A DNA stretch of 64,000 bases from JBCBSK01 sp965250105. Lineage in GTDB: Bacteria > Pseudomonadota > Alphaproteobacteria > Rhizobiales > Tepidamorphaceae. Positions 25,119 through 33,344 of this stretch are shown here, in pieces. Location of the stretch: NCBI GenBank assembly GCA_965250105.1, contig OZ252290.1, positions 1,612,001 to 1,676,000 of the forward strand, given 5' to 3'. Every line of letters starts with the position of its first letter. Position 1 is the stretch's first letter. The notes beneath the pieces were generated by a model. That model did not search any database. It was not told the DNA's origin and worked only from the letters and a program-made list of their open reading frames with translations. The position numbers and the translations under genes are program-made.

Positions 25119-26422
25119 CGCTTGCCGCCACGACGGCCCCAGGGGAGAACAAGCCTGATGCGCGAACGCCGCCGCTCGACGAGCGCGCGGCGCGGGCGCT
25201 GGCGGACGCCTTCGATCTCGCAGACCTGCCCGAGGGCTTCGTCGACGACCCGTTCCCCGTCTATGCCGCGCTGCTTCGCCATGCGCCGGTCAAACGACTG
25301 TCGACGGGCGGCTATCTCGTGTCGCGCCATGCCGATCTGGAGCGGATCTACAAGGACACGACGCTGTTCTCCTCGGACAAGAAGCGCGAATTCGGCCCGA
25401 AATTCGGCGACGGCTATCTGTTCCAGCATCATACGACGAGCCTGGTGTTCAACGATCCGCCGCTGCATACCCGGGTCCGGCGGATCCTCGCCGGCGCGCT
25501 CAATCCACGCGCGGTGGCGAGCCTCGAACCCGATCTCGAACGCCTCGTCGACCGGCTGCTCGACGCGATGGCCCAAAAGGCCGAGGCGGGCGCCGAGGTC
25601 GATCTGATTGGCGATTTCGCCGCCGCCATCCCCGTCGAGGTGATCGGCAATATGCTGGGCGTGCCGCACGATGAGCGCGCCCCCTTGCGCGACTGGTCGC
25701 TGGCCATTCTCGGCGCGCTGGAGCCGGTCCTGAGCACGGCCGCCTTCGAGCGCGGCGAGACGGCGGTGCACGATTTCCTCGCCTATCTCGAAACCCTCGT
25801 GGCGCGGCGCCGCGCCCGGCCCGGCGATCCCGACAAGGACGTGCTGACACGGCTGATCCGGGGCGAGGCCGATGGCGGCCGGCTGAGCGAGGCCGAACTC
25901 CTGCAGAACTGCATCTTCATCCTCAATGCCGGCCATGAGACGACGACCAATCTCATCGGCAACGGGCTCGACCTTCTCGACCGTTTCCCCTGCCAGCGCA
26001 CCCGGCTGAGAACCGATCCCGAACTGATCAAGCCCGCGGTCGAGGAAATCCTGCGCTATGAGAGCTCGAACCAGCTCGGCAACCGCATCACCACCGCCGA
26101 GACCGAGATCGGCGGTATCCGCCTCGCCCCGGGCACGCCAGTGACGCTCGTCATCGGGGCCGCCAATCGCGATCCCGATGTCTTCCCCGATCCCGACCGC
26201 TTCGACATTGCGCGCCGGCCCAACCGGCATCTCGCCTTCGCCTCGGGCCCGCATCAGTGCATCGGCATGACGGTGGCGCGGCTCGAAGGCCGCATCGCGC
26301 TGTCGCGCTTCCTGGCGCGCTTCCCCGACTACCGGCTGAAACGGCCGGCGGACCGGTCACGGCGCGTGCGGTTTCGCGGCTTCCTCCACCTACCGGCCAC
26401 CCTTCACGGAGATCCCGCATGA
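25115..26422 (+). CDS. Cytochrome P450 embedded in the homogentisate operon
   Basis: The 435-residue soluble bacterial P450 has the I-helix motif AGHETT (272-277), the ExxR pair Glu311/Arg314, and the haem-binding loop FASGPHQCIG with Cys382 as thiolate ligand. There is no membrane anchor. It overlaps fahA by 4 bp at its start and the MBL gene by 4 bp at its end, so it is an integral operon member. No ferredoxin or reductase gene is adjacent. Ring or side-chain hydroxylation of an aromatic acid feeding homogentisate is a context-based guess. Confidence 0.92.
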   Translation: MTLAATTAPGENKPDARTPPLDERAARALADAFDLADLPEGFVDDPFPVYAALLRHAPVKRLSTGGYLVSRHADLERIYKDTTLFSSDKKREFGPKFGDGYLFQHHTTSLVFNDPPLHTRVRRILAGALNPRAVASLEPDLERLVDRLLDAMAQKAEAGAEVDLIGDFAAAIPVEVIGNMLGVPHDERAPLRDWSLAILGALEPVLSTAAFERGETAVHDFLAYLETLVARRRARPGDPDKDVLTRLIRGEADGGRLSEAELLQNCIFILNAGHETTTNLIGNGLDLLDRFPCQRTRLRTDPELIKPAVEEILRYESSNQLGNRITTAETEIGGIRLAPGTPVTLVIGAANRDPDVFPDPDRFDIARRPNRHLAFASGPHQCIGMTVARLEGRIALSRFLARFPDYRLKRPADRSRRVRFRGFLHLPATLHGDPA

Positions 26423-27381
26423 CCGCGCCCACGACCAGGGCCTTCGCCTCGACCGGCGATCTTGGCGCCAAGACGATCAGCTTTCCCGAAATCGGCGAGG
26501 GGCTTTACGCGTTCACCGCCGAGGGTGATCCGAATTCCGGCATCATCATCGGCGATGCGTCGGTCATGGTGATCGACGCCCAGGCGACCCCACTTCTCGC
26601 CAATCAAGTGATCGAGCGGGTGCGGTCGGTGACGGACAAGCCGATCAGCCATGTCGTGCTGACCCATTATCACGCGGTCCGCGTGCTTGGCGCCTCGGCC
26701 TATGGGGCGGGACAGATCGTCATGTCGGAGCGCGCCCGGGCCATGGTCGTCGAGCGTGGCCAGGAAGACTGGGACTCCGAATTCGGCCGCTTCCCCCGGC
26801 TCTTCGAAGGCCATGACTCGATCCCCGGCCTGACCTGGCCGACCACCACCTTCAACGACCGCATGACGGTCTATCTCGGCAACAGGCGGGTCGATCTGAT
26901 GTGGCTCGGACGGGCGCATACCGCGGGCGACATCGTCGCCTATGTGCCCGACCAGAACGTCATGTTCACCGGCGACATCGTCGAGTATCACTCCGCCTGC
27001 TATTGCGGCGACGGGCATTTCCACGACTGGCCGGCGACACTCGCCGAGATCGGCGCCTTCGAGCCCGATGCCATCGTGCCCGGTCGCGGCGACGCGCTGA
27101 TCGGAGCTGGCAAGGTCGACGAGGCGATCGCGCTGACCGCCGATTTCGTCACCTCGACCTATCGCGCGGTCGCCAAGGTGGCGCTCGGCGGCGGCTCCCT
27201 GAAGGACGCCATGGACGCCTGCCGCGCGGCCTGCAACGCGAAATTCGGCGATTACGCGATCTACGAACACTGCCTGCCGTTCAATGTCGCGCGCGCCTAT
27301 GATGAAGCGCGCGACATCGACACCCCGCGCATCTGGACCGCGGCCCGCGACCGCGAGATGTGGGACGCCCTGCAGGGCTGA
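26419..27381 (+). CDS. Metallo-beta-lactamase-fold protein with degenerate metal motifs
   Basis: The 320-residue protein has the MBL fold order: SGIIIGDASVMVIDAQAT, then LTHYHAVRVLGASAYGA, GRAHTAGDIVAY, and MFTGDIVEYHSA. The usual HxHxDH is HYHAVR here (His83, His85, Val87, Arg88), and the late PGHG-type histidine is Arg (VPGRGDA). His167 and Asp186 remain. At least the second metal site is therefore lost, and the catalytic role is unclear. It starts inside the P450 stop (ATGA overlap) and is followed 16 bp later by the flavin monooxygenase. It may hydrolyse a pathway lactone or thioester, or act non-catalytically. Confidence 0.88.
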   Translation: MTAPTTRAFASTGDLGAKTISFPEIGEGLYAFTAEGDPNSGIIIGDASVMVIDAQATPLLANQVIERVRSVTDKPISHVVLTHYHAVRVLGASAYGAGQIVMSERARAMVVERGQEDWDSEFGRFPRLFEGHDSIPGLTWPTTTFNDRMTVYLGNRRVDLMWLGRAHTAGDIVAYVPDQNVMFTGDIVEYHSACYCGDGHFHDWPATLAEIGAFEPDAIVPGRGDALIGAGKVDEAIALTADFVTSTYRAVAKVALGGGSLKDAMDACRAACNAKFGDYAIYEHCLPFNVARAYDEARDIDTPRIWTAARDREMWDALQG

Positions 27382-27397
27382 CAGCGAAGGACGCGAC

Positions 27398-29008
27398 ATG
27401 CCGCGCTACGATTATCGCCCGTTCGACTATGTGCCGCCGCCGGAAACGCAAGGCCGGACCGGGCGGCGCTGGCCGGTCGCGGTCGTCGGCGCGGGACCGG
27501 TGGGCCTCGCCATGGCCGTCGACCTCGCCCAGCGCGGCATCGACGTCGTTCTGATCGACGACAACAACGAGGTCTCGACCGGCAGCCGCGCCATCTGCTG
27601 GTCGAAGCGGACGCTTGAAATCATGGACCGGCTCGGCGTCGGCACACGCATGCGCGACAAGGGCGTGACCTGGCAGGTCGGCCGCCTGTTTCGCGGCGAC
27701 CGGGAAGTTTACAGCTTCGACCTCCAGCCCGAGGGCGGCCACAAGATGCCGGCCTTCGTCAATCTCCAGCAATATTACGTCGAGGACTATCTGGTGGAGC
27801 GCTGCCGGGCGCTGTCCGACCATATCGAATTGCGCTGGAAGAACAGGCTGACCGGCGTTACCCAGGACGCGGACGGCGTTCATCTGACGATCGCGACACC
27901 GGACGGCGACTACACGCTCGACGCCGACTATCTCATCGCCTGCGACGGGGCCCGCTCGCCGACCCGGCTGATGATGGGACTGACCTTTTCTGGCCAGATC
28001 TTCGAGGAACGCTTTCTGATCGCCGATGTCGAGATGACGGCGGATTTTCCCTCCGAACGCTGGTTCTGGTTCGATCCGCCCTTCCACAAGGGCCAGTCGG
28101 CGCTGTTGCACAAGCAGCCCGACAACATCTACCGCATCGACCTGCAGCTCGGCTGGGACGCCAATCCCAGGGAAGAGCAGAAACCGGAAAACGTCATCCC
28201 GCGCATCGAGGCGATGGTCGGGCATGGCGATTTCGAACTCGACTGGGTGTCGGTCTACACGTTCCAATGCCGCCGGCTCGACCGGTTCGTGCATGACCGG
28301 GTGATCTTCGCCGGCGATTCGGCCCATCTCGTCTCGCCCTTCGGCGCGCGCGGCGGCAATGGCGGCATCCAGGACGTCGACAATCTCGGCTGGAAGCTCG
28401 CCGCCGTCCTGAACGGCAGCGCGCCGCCGGAACTGGTCGACAGCTACGACACCGAGCGCGGCCGGGGCGCGGACGAAAACATCCTGCAGTCGTCGCGCGC
28501 GACGAATTTCATGACGCCGAAATCCGATACCGAACGGCTGTTCCGCGAGGCGGTTCTCGATCTTGCAGAGGACATGCCCTTCGCCCAGCGCCTGGTGAAT
28601 TCCGGCCGGCTGTCACAGCCCTGTTCGCTGGCCGACCTGCCGCTGCAGACCCCGGCCGGGGACGGCCCTGGCCTCGCGCCGGGGACGCCCTGTCCCGACG
28701 CGCCGATCGGCAATGGCGACATGGACTGGCTCCTGAACCGGCTCGGCGGCGGCTTCACGCTTGTCGGCATCGGCGACCACGCCCTGCCCGAGATCGACGG
28801 CATCGCGCGGCTCTCGATCGCGCCGGCGACGGCGGAGGGCCGCCCCGGACCTTGCGGCATCGCGGACACCGACGGGCTGGTCGCGGCCCGTTACGGCGCG
28901 GGGCTGACCTATCTCGTCCGCCCCGACCAGCACATCGCGGCGCGTTTCGACACGCCGGACCCGGACGCCGTGCGCCAGGCGCATGCCCGCGCGCTCGGCA
29001 GATCTTGA
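27398..29008 (+). CDS. FAD-dependent aromatic monooxygenase (MhpA/3-hydroxyphenylacetate hydroxylase-like)
   Basis: The 536-residue class A flavoprotein monooxygenase has the dinucleotide-binding motif VVGAGPVGLAMAVDLAQRG (about 29-47), the DG motif ACDGARSP (183-184) and the GD motif VIFAGDSAHLVSP (306-307). A C-terminal thioredoxin-like extension runs from about 430. The ATG at 27398 matches the conserved start. Relatives hydroxylate phenolic acids with NAD(P)H. In this operon, ring hydroxylation to give homogentisate or a similar quinol is likely, for example from 3-hydroxyphenylacetate; that is inference. Confidence 0.9.
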   Translation: MPRYDYRPFDYVPPPETQGRTGRRWPVAVVGAGPVGLAMAVDLAQRGIDVVLIDDNNEVSTGSRAICWSKRTLEIMDRLGVGTRMRDKGVTWQVGRLFRGDREVYSFDLQPEGGHKMPAFVNLQQYYVEDYLVERCRALSDHIELRWKNRLTGVTQDADGVHLTIATPDGDYTLDADYLIACDGARSPTRLMMGLTFSGQIFEERFLIADVEMTADFPSERWFWFDPPFHKGQSALLHKQPDNIYRIDLQLGWDANPREEQKPENVIPRIEAMVGHGDFELDWVSVYTFQCRRLDRFVHDRVIFAGDSAHLVSPFGARGGNGGIQDVDNLGWKLAAVLNGSAPPELVDSYDTERGRGADENILQSSRATNFMTPKSDTERLFREAVLDLAEDMPFAQRLVNSGRLSQPCSLADLPLQTPAGDGPGLAPGTPCPDAPIGNGDMDWLLNRLGGGFTLVGIGDHALPEIDGIARLSIAPATAEGRPGPCGIADTDGLVAARYGAGLTYLVRPDQHIAARFDTPDPDAVRQAHARALGRS

Positions 29009-29017
29009 GGAAACCAT

Positions 29018-29227
29018 ATGTCCGAGGACATCTCCCCGCTCGGCACCGACCGGCTGACCGGATCCGGCGACGACATCTATGCCGATCTGCTGGCCGCCCA
29101 TGACGGGCTGAGCGTGCGCAAGAGCGCCCGGCTCAATGCCCGCCTCGTTTTGCTTCTCGCCAATGAGCTGGGCGACAGCCACCGCATCCGCGCGGCAATC
29201 AAGCGCGCCGCGGACGGGCTTCGCTAA
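29018..29227 (+). CDS. DUF2783-family small protein
   Basis: The 69-residue acidic-to-neutral helical protein contains DDIYADLLAAHDGLS and SARLNARLVLLLANELGD, the pattern I recognise as DUF2783. It starts 9 bp after the flavin monooxygenase and ends the operon. Members of this family are typically found next to such monooxygenases, which suggests a partner or stabilising role. No biochemical function is known to me. Confidence 0.78.
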   Translation: MSEDISPLGTDRLTGSGDDIYADLLAAHDGLSVRKSARLNARLVLLLANELGDSHRIRAAIKRAADGLR

Positions 29228-29233
29228 CGACCG

Positions 29234-30046
29234 TCAAGGAGCCAAGTCGGCGAACGCGTCGAGCGGGTGACGCGCCAGACGCTCGGGCAAGACCCGGTAG
29301 TCAGCGGCATCACGGGGAATGAAATCGGCGATCAGGGTCGCGGCGCGGACCGCCTCGTCGAGGTCGGCGACAGCCTGCCCGATCGCCTGGCGCAGGCGGG
29401 CCACGTCATCGCGATGGGCGAGGCTCGTGATCAGCGGCAGGCCCGGCGTTTCGGGCGTCCACGACAGAACGCGCAAATCCTGCGCCGCCGGTTCGTGACG
29501 GCAGGCCAGGCACCAGGTCACGCCATCGATCGCGGCGATGTCGGCCGCGCCCGACGCCACCGCCCTGATCGAGGCGCGATGGCCGCCGCTCATCACGACC
29601 GCGTCGAAGAAGCGGCCGTTTCGGGCATGAGGCGACACCGCGATCTGCAAGGCGGCACGGCCCGATTGCGAGCCAGGCTCATTGATCGCCGCGCGGGCGC
29701 CCAGGAGATCGGCGATCGACCGGTAACTCGCCCCCCGCCGGACAACGAGGGCGCTGCGGTAAAAGCCAGGCGCACAGCCGATCCCGTGATAGCCAAGCGC
29801 GCCGAGGCAGACGACCCGGCCGTCGAGCACCGTGGCCAATGGAAGACCGCAAGTCTGGCTCAGAACGAGCCGCGGATCGCGCCAATGCGCGCCAAGATCG
29901 TCCGGACGGGTCAATGTGTCCGGCGCCTCGACCCCCGCCGCGCGCAGGCCGTCGCGCAAAGCCCGCCAGACCGCATCGGTCGACGCGCGGATCTCGGGGA
30001 AATCATACATCGGAAGGCCGGCGATCGCGGACGGGCTGTCCGTCAT
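29234..30046 (-). CDS. PhnD/TauA-like substrate-binding protein without a signal peptide
   Basis: The 270-residue protein resembles phosphate/phosphonate ABC binding proteins: CLGALGYHGIGCAPGFYRSALVVRRGASYRSIADL followed by a domain with NEPGSQSGRAAL and AVASGAADIAAIDGVTW. The first residues, MTDSPSAIAGLPMYDFPEIRA, do not form a signal peptide, so it may be cytoplasmic. No transporter permease or ATPase is adjacent. It converges on the DUF2783 gene, leaving a 6-bp gap. Similar orphan proteins exist in alphaproteobacteria; their ligands are not known to me. Confidence 0.8.
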   Translation of the reverse strand: MTDSPSAIAGLPMYDFPEIRASTDAVWRALRDGLRAAGVEAPDTLTRPDDLGAHWRDPRLVLSQTCGLPLATVLDGRVVCLGALGYHGIGCAPGFYRSALVVRRGASYRSIADLLGARAAINEPGSQSGRAALQIAVSPHARNGRFFDAVVMSGGHRASIRAVASGAADIAAIDGVTWCLACRHEPAAQDLRVLSWTPETPGLPLITSLAHRDDVARLRQAIGQAVADLDEAVRAATLIADFIPRDAADYRVLPERLARHPLDAFADLAP

Positions 30047-30069
30047 GGCACGGACCGTCGGCCGCCGGA

Positions 30070-31104
30070 TCAGCGCGCGTCGCCGCGCATCGAGGGATGC
30101 GGCACCGGCTCCTTGCGGGTGAACGCGAAGCGGCGGATCACCTCCCAATAGGAGCCGAAGCGGTAGCCGAGATTCATCTTGAGATAGCGCGTCCGGTTAC
30201 GGCGATAGAGCGCCGGCAGCCTATACCAGGCGACGCCGGGATGCACATGATGGACGAGATGAAGGTTGTTGTTGAGGAACAATAGCGCCAGCGGGCCGCG
30301 ATCCTCGATGATGACCGACCGCCCGCGCGTCAGCTCATGTGCCTGATGTTCGAGAAAGGTGCGGATGGCGACGATGCCGAAGCCGAGATAGGCGGCGACA
30401 AGATAGAGCCAGGCCGGCAGCGGGCTGAGCCAGACGGCGATGGCGACCGGCGCGAGCGCCACGAGATGCAGCGCCCAGGCGCGCCGCACCGCGCGATCGC
30501 CGGCAAGGATCAGGCGCGCATCCGTCGCGACCAGCCGGACGATGTTGAGCGCCGGCCCGATCAGCACCCGTCCGAGGAGCGTGTTGTTCCACAACAAGAT
30601 CCGCTTGAGCCAGCGCGGCCGGCGCGCCCAGACCGCCGGATCGAGATACCAGCTTTCCGGATCGTCATAGGGATCGGTCAGGTTCGGATCGGTGTGATGG
30701 GCGAGATGGATCGCCTCGAACCGGCGATAGGGCACGAAGAGGCCGAGCGCGGGGAAGACAAGCGCGTGGTTCAGCCGCCGATCGGTCGTCGGATGGCCAT
30801 GGATCGCCTCATGCTGCAACGAGGAATGCAGCGCGATGACGAGCGCCAGAGCCGGCAGGGCGAGGAGCGGTGAGATAGCGGCCAGGCCGAACAGCGCACC
30901 GGCCCACAGTCCATAGCAGATAAAGATCAGGCCGAGCGTCGGCCATTCGACCGCCTGCCACCAGGCCGTGGCTGGCCTTGATGGCGCGGCCCGGCGCTCC
31001 TGATATCCCCCCGAGGCAGGCCTATCCGAAATAGGCTCATGCGGGACGGTTGGATCCTGCTTGTGTTCACGACCAATCGCGATCCGTGCCGCCCCGTTCT
31101 GCAC
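30070..31104 (-). CDS. Membrane fatty acid desaturase
   Basis: The 344-residue integral membrane protein has three histidine boxes of the di-iron desaturases: HSSLQHEAIHGH, HLAHHTDPN and HLVHHVHPG. Hydrophobic segments lie at about 55-100 and 200-245. It should introduce a double bond or hydroxylate a lipid acyl chain. The start is GTG at 31104 with GGGGGA 5 nt upstream. It lies 23 bp before the PhnD-like gene on the same strand. The AT-rich region upstream probably contains its promoter. Confidence 0.9.
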   Translation of the reverse strand: MQNGAARIAIGREHKQDPTVPHEPISDRPASGGYQERRAAPSRPATAWWQAVEWPTLGLIFICYGLWAGALFGLAAISPLLALPALALVIALHSSLQHEAIHGHPTTDRRLNHALVFPALGLFVPYRRFEAIHLAHHTDPNLTDPYDDPESWYLDPAVWARRPRWLKRILLWNNTLLGRVLIGPALNIVRLVATDARLILAGDRAVRRAWALHLVALAPVAIAVWLSPLPAWLYLVAAYLGFGIVAIRTFLEHQAHELTRGRSVIIEDRGPLALLFLNNNLHLVHHVHPGVAWYRLPALYRRNRTRYLKMNLGYRFGSYWEVIRRFAFTRKEPVPHPSMRGDAR

Positions 31105-31193
31105 AAAAATCCCCCATGCCCAGTTTCAAGCCATGGACATGATTGCGCCACAAATCGGCAGGGGCGACAATTTGAGAATTTACACATTGAAAC

Positions 31194-31214
31194 GAAATTA
31201 TACGACGTAATTTC
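31194..31214. promoter_or_regulatory. Inverted repeat GAAATTA-7-TAATTTC, possible operator
   Basis: Perfect 7-bp arms separated by 7 bases lie about 90 bp upstream of the desaturase GTG, in the most AT-rich part of the gap. This is where a desaturase promoter would be expected. The cognate regulator is not identifiable; the HTH gene at 31641 is one candidate. Confidence 0.4.
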
Positions 31215-31359
31215 AATGATTGGGTGAATTCACAACATATTTTGCAGTTTGTCTCAGACTGTGGGATGATCACAAGGAATAGCGGGCAGGACGGCGGACG
31301 ATCTTGGCGTCCGAAACCCGCGCCGGTTCGCCGCCGCGCGGAAATGTCGGATGTGCGCC

Positions 31360-31429
31360 AGAGCAATTCCAGCGAAAGTGGGAACCGGTTTTTGCGTCCG
31401 GAAGTGCCAAAAATCAATGGGTTAGAGCA
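31360..31429. repeat. Dispersed repeat, copy A
   Basis: The element begins AGAGCAATTCCAGCGAAAGT, passes through a CCGGTTTTTGCGTCCGGAA block, and ends near AATCAATGG. A second copy lies at 48475-48535 with the same order of blocks. This resembles the AGAGC...CCAGCGAAAGTGG intergenic repeats of Hyphomicrobiales. Confidence 0.7.
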
Positions 31430-31463
31430 TATCCAGTGAACCGGGTTTCACTGGATATGCTCT
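31424..31463. repeat. Perfect 17-bp inverted repeat
   Basis: Arms AGAGCATATCCAGTGAA (31424-31440) and TTCACTGGATATGCTCT (31447-31463) are separated by CCGGGT. No T-run follows, so it is not a standard terminator. It abuts copy A of the dispersed repeat and is probably part of the same mobile-repeat family. Confidence 0.8.
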
Positions 31464-31640
31464 GGGGCCAGGAGATGGATGAGCATCCTGTGTTGCTCAT
31501 GGCGCGGGTGGCTCTACGGCCGGAAGCCTCTCGAGCCGATGCGATCGGCAAGGCCGACGATCGGTGGCCAGAGTATCTGTTGTTGAAGGCCGTCTCTCGA
31601 AGACTGTCTCTTAACGGCGACGACGTGACGGAGGAGCGGG

Positions 31641-32480
31641 ATGGACAAGCGCGATATCGCCCAGACCTTTCGCGAGCGCCTCGGCCTTCTGATCCAGCGC
31701 GCCGACGGCAATCTCGCGCGATTCGCCGACAAGGCCGGCCTCGACCGGTCGGCGCTCAGCCAGTTCCTCGCGCCGGGCACGACGCGCCTGCCGCGCGCGG
31801 AAAGCCTGTGCCGCATCGCCGAGTTCAACGGCGTATCGCTCGATTGGCTGCTCGGCGTCAGCCAGAGCGAAACGAGTTCAACCGAGGTCGCGCCGGGGCT
31901 GACCATCGAGCGGGTGACCGACGAAAACGGCAAGCTCCGTCTCGACGCCTGGCATGCCGAGGCCACCGGCTACAAGATCCGCTATGTGCCGGCGATCCTG
32001 CCCGACCTCTTGCGGCTCGACGAGGTGACGGCCTTCGAATATGGCAGCGAACCCGAAGGCCTGGTCAGCGCCAAGGCGGATCAGAGCCGGCGCCAGCTCG
32101 ATTATTCGCGCCGCCCCGAGACCGATATGGAAGTCTGCATGCCGCGCCAGACGCTCGAGGCGCTGGCCGGCGGCGAAGGCATGTGGGCCGAACTGCCCGA
32201 CAGCCTGCGCCGCCACCAGATCGACCATATGGCGCATCTTCTCGACGAGCTCTATCCGACCTTTCGGCTGTTCCTCTATGACGCCCGCAAGGTGTTCTCG
32301 GCGCCCTATACGGTGTTCGGCCCGCTGCGCGCGGCGATCTATATGGGCGATCTCTATGTCGTGGTGAACGCGGTCGAGCAGATCCGCTCGCTGTCGCAGC
32401 ATTTCGATGGGCTGATCCGCCTGGCCGATGTCACGCCCGACCGGGCACGGAGCTTCCTGACCGACCTGCGCGCCACCTGA
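31641..32480 (+). CDS. HTH (XRE-like) transcriptional regulator with unassigned C-terminal domain
   Basis: The 279-residue protein has an N-terminal helix-turn-helix at about residues 10-70 (DGNLARFADKAGLDRSALSQFL, then SLCRIAEFNGVSLDWLLG). The large C-terminal region includes YKIRYVPAILPDLLRL and LFLYDARKVFSAPYTVFG, which I do not recognise as a named domain. GGAG lies close upstream of the ATG. The ParA-type gene begins 119 bp downstream on the same strand. Its target is unknown; the inverted repeats upstream are candidates. Confidence 0.8.
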   Translation: MDKRDIAQTFRERLGLLIQRADGNLARFADKAGLDRSALSQFLAPGTTRLPRAESLCRIAEFNGVSLDWLLGVSQSETSSTEVAPGLTIERVTDENGKLRLDAWHAEATGYKIRYVPAILPDLLRLDEVTAFEYGSEPEGLVSAKADQSRRQLDYSRRPETDMEVCMPRQTLEALAGGEGMWAELPDSLRRHQIDHMAHLLDELYPTFRLFLYDARKVFSAPYTVFGPLRAAIYMGDLYVVVNAVEQIRSLSQHFDGLIRLADVTPDRARSFLTDLRAT

Positions 32481-32599
32481 CAGGGACATGATCCCCCCGA
32501 TCCGCATGGTTGCGATTTTCCATGCTGCAATGCACAATAGCGCGTGACCCCATCCCGAATCGCGGATGGGCGACAATGGGCGAGACAGGAGGCCGCGAC

Positions 32600-33241
32600 A
32601 TGGGACAGATCGTCACCATCGCCCAGCAGAAGGGCGGCAGCGGCAAGACCACGCTGGCCGCGCATCTGGCCCTGGCCTGGGCGCTGACGCCCGACATGAC
32701 GGTGGCCGTCATCGATGTCGACCCGCAGGGCAGCCTCGGCGAATGGTTCGAGACCCGCGAGCGGAGCCTTGGCGACGAGGCCGGCCTCGGCTTTCGCACC
32801 GCCAGCGGCTGGGGCGCGCGCCGCGAGGCCCGCGCCATGGCCCGCGACTACGATCTCGTCGTGCTCGACACCCCGCCCAAGAGCGACACCGAGGCCCGGC
32901 CATCGATCGAGATCGCCGATCTGGTCGTCGTTCCGGTGCAGCCCTCGCCCGTCGATCTGTGGGCCACCCAGGCGACGCTCGATCTGGCGCGCAAGGAAGA
33001 CAGCCCCGCCGTCCTCGTGGTCAACCGCGTGCCGCCGCGCGCCAGGCTGACCGAGGACATGGCGGCCGTCATGGCCGACCTGCCCGACGCGGCCGCCACG
33101 AACCGGCTCGGCAACCGGGTGGCCTTCGCCGAGGCCATGGGCCGGGGCCGCACGGTGACGGAGACGCAGGCCGGCGGCAAGGCGGCCGCCGAGGTCGCGG
33201 CCCTCGCCGACGAACTCTTCAAGACGCTGAACCGGGCGTGA
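32600..33241 (+). CDS. Orphan ParA/MinD-type ATPase
   Basis: The 213-residue protein has the deviant Walker A motif QKGGSGKTT (about 10-18), Walker A' VIDVDPQGS, and Walker B-like LVVLDTPPKSD. The small size and absence of a neighbouring parB fit orphan ParA proteins that position cellular cargo rather than chromosome-partition ParA. The ATG at 32600 matches the conserved N-terminus. What it positions cannot be told from context: its neighbours are an HTH regulator and an AhpD-like protein. Confidence 0.88.
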   Translation: MGQIVTIAQQKGGSGKTTLAAHLALAWALTPDMTVAVIDVDPQGSLGEWFETRERSLGDEAGLGFRTASGWGARREARAMARDYDLVVLDTPPKSDTEARPSIEIADLVVVPVQPSPVDLWATQATLDLARKEDSPAVLVVNRVPPRARLTEDMAAVMADLPDAAATNRLGNRVAFAEAMGRGRTVTETQAGGKAAAEVAALADELFKTLNRA

Positions 33242-33344
33242 CGCAACCCTGACACCCGCAAGCTTTCGCTTGAATTCGCGAGCCCCGCCCGCAAGGATCG
33301 CGGCCTGCCGGCAGCGGCGCGGGATAAAGCGGGAGGATTGCGTG

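Larger units (their letters stand above)
31105..31640. other. AT-rich, repeat-bearing intergenic region
   Basis: Between the divergent desaturase and HTH-regulator genes lie 536 bases without a convincing gene. The part from about 31130 to 31300 is strikingly AT-rich for this genome and contains an inverted repeat at 31194-31214. A dispersed repeat follows at 31360-31429 and a perfect long hairpin at 31424-31463. The remaining sequence to 31640 shows nothing I can identify. Confidence 0.75.

Noticed and set aside
32600..33241. ParA gene as part of a plasmid or chromosome partition locus
   Set aside because: There is no parB, no parS-like repeats and no replication gene nearby; orphan ParA fits better.
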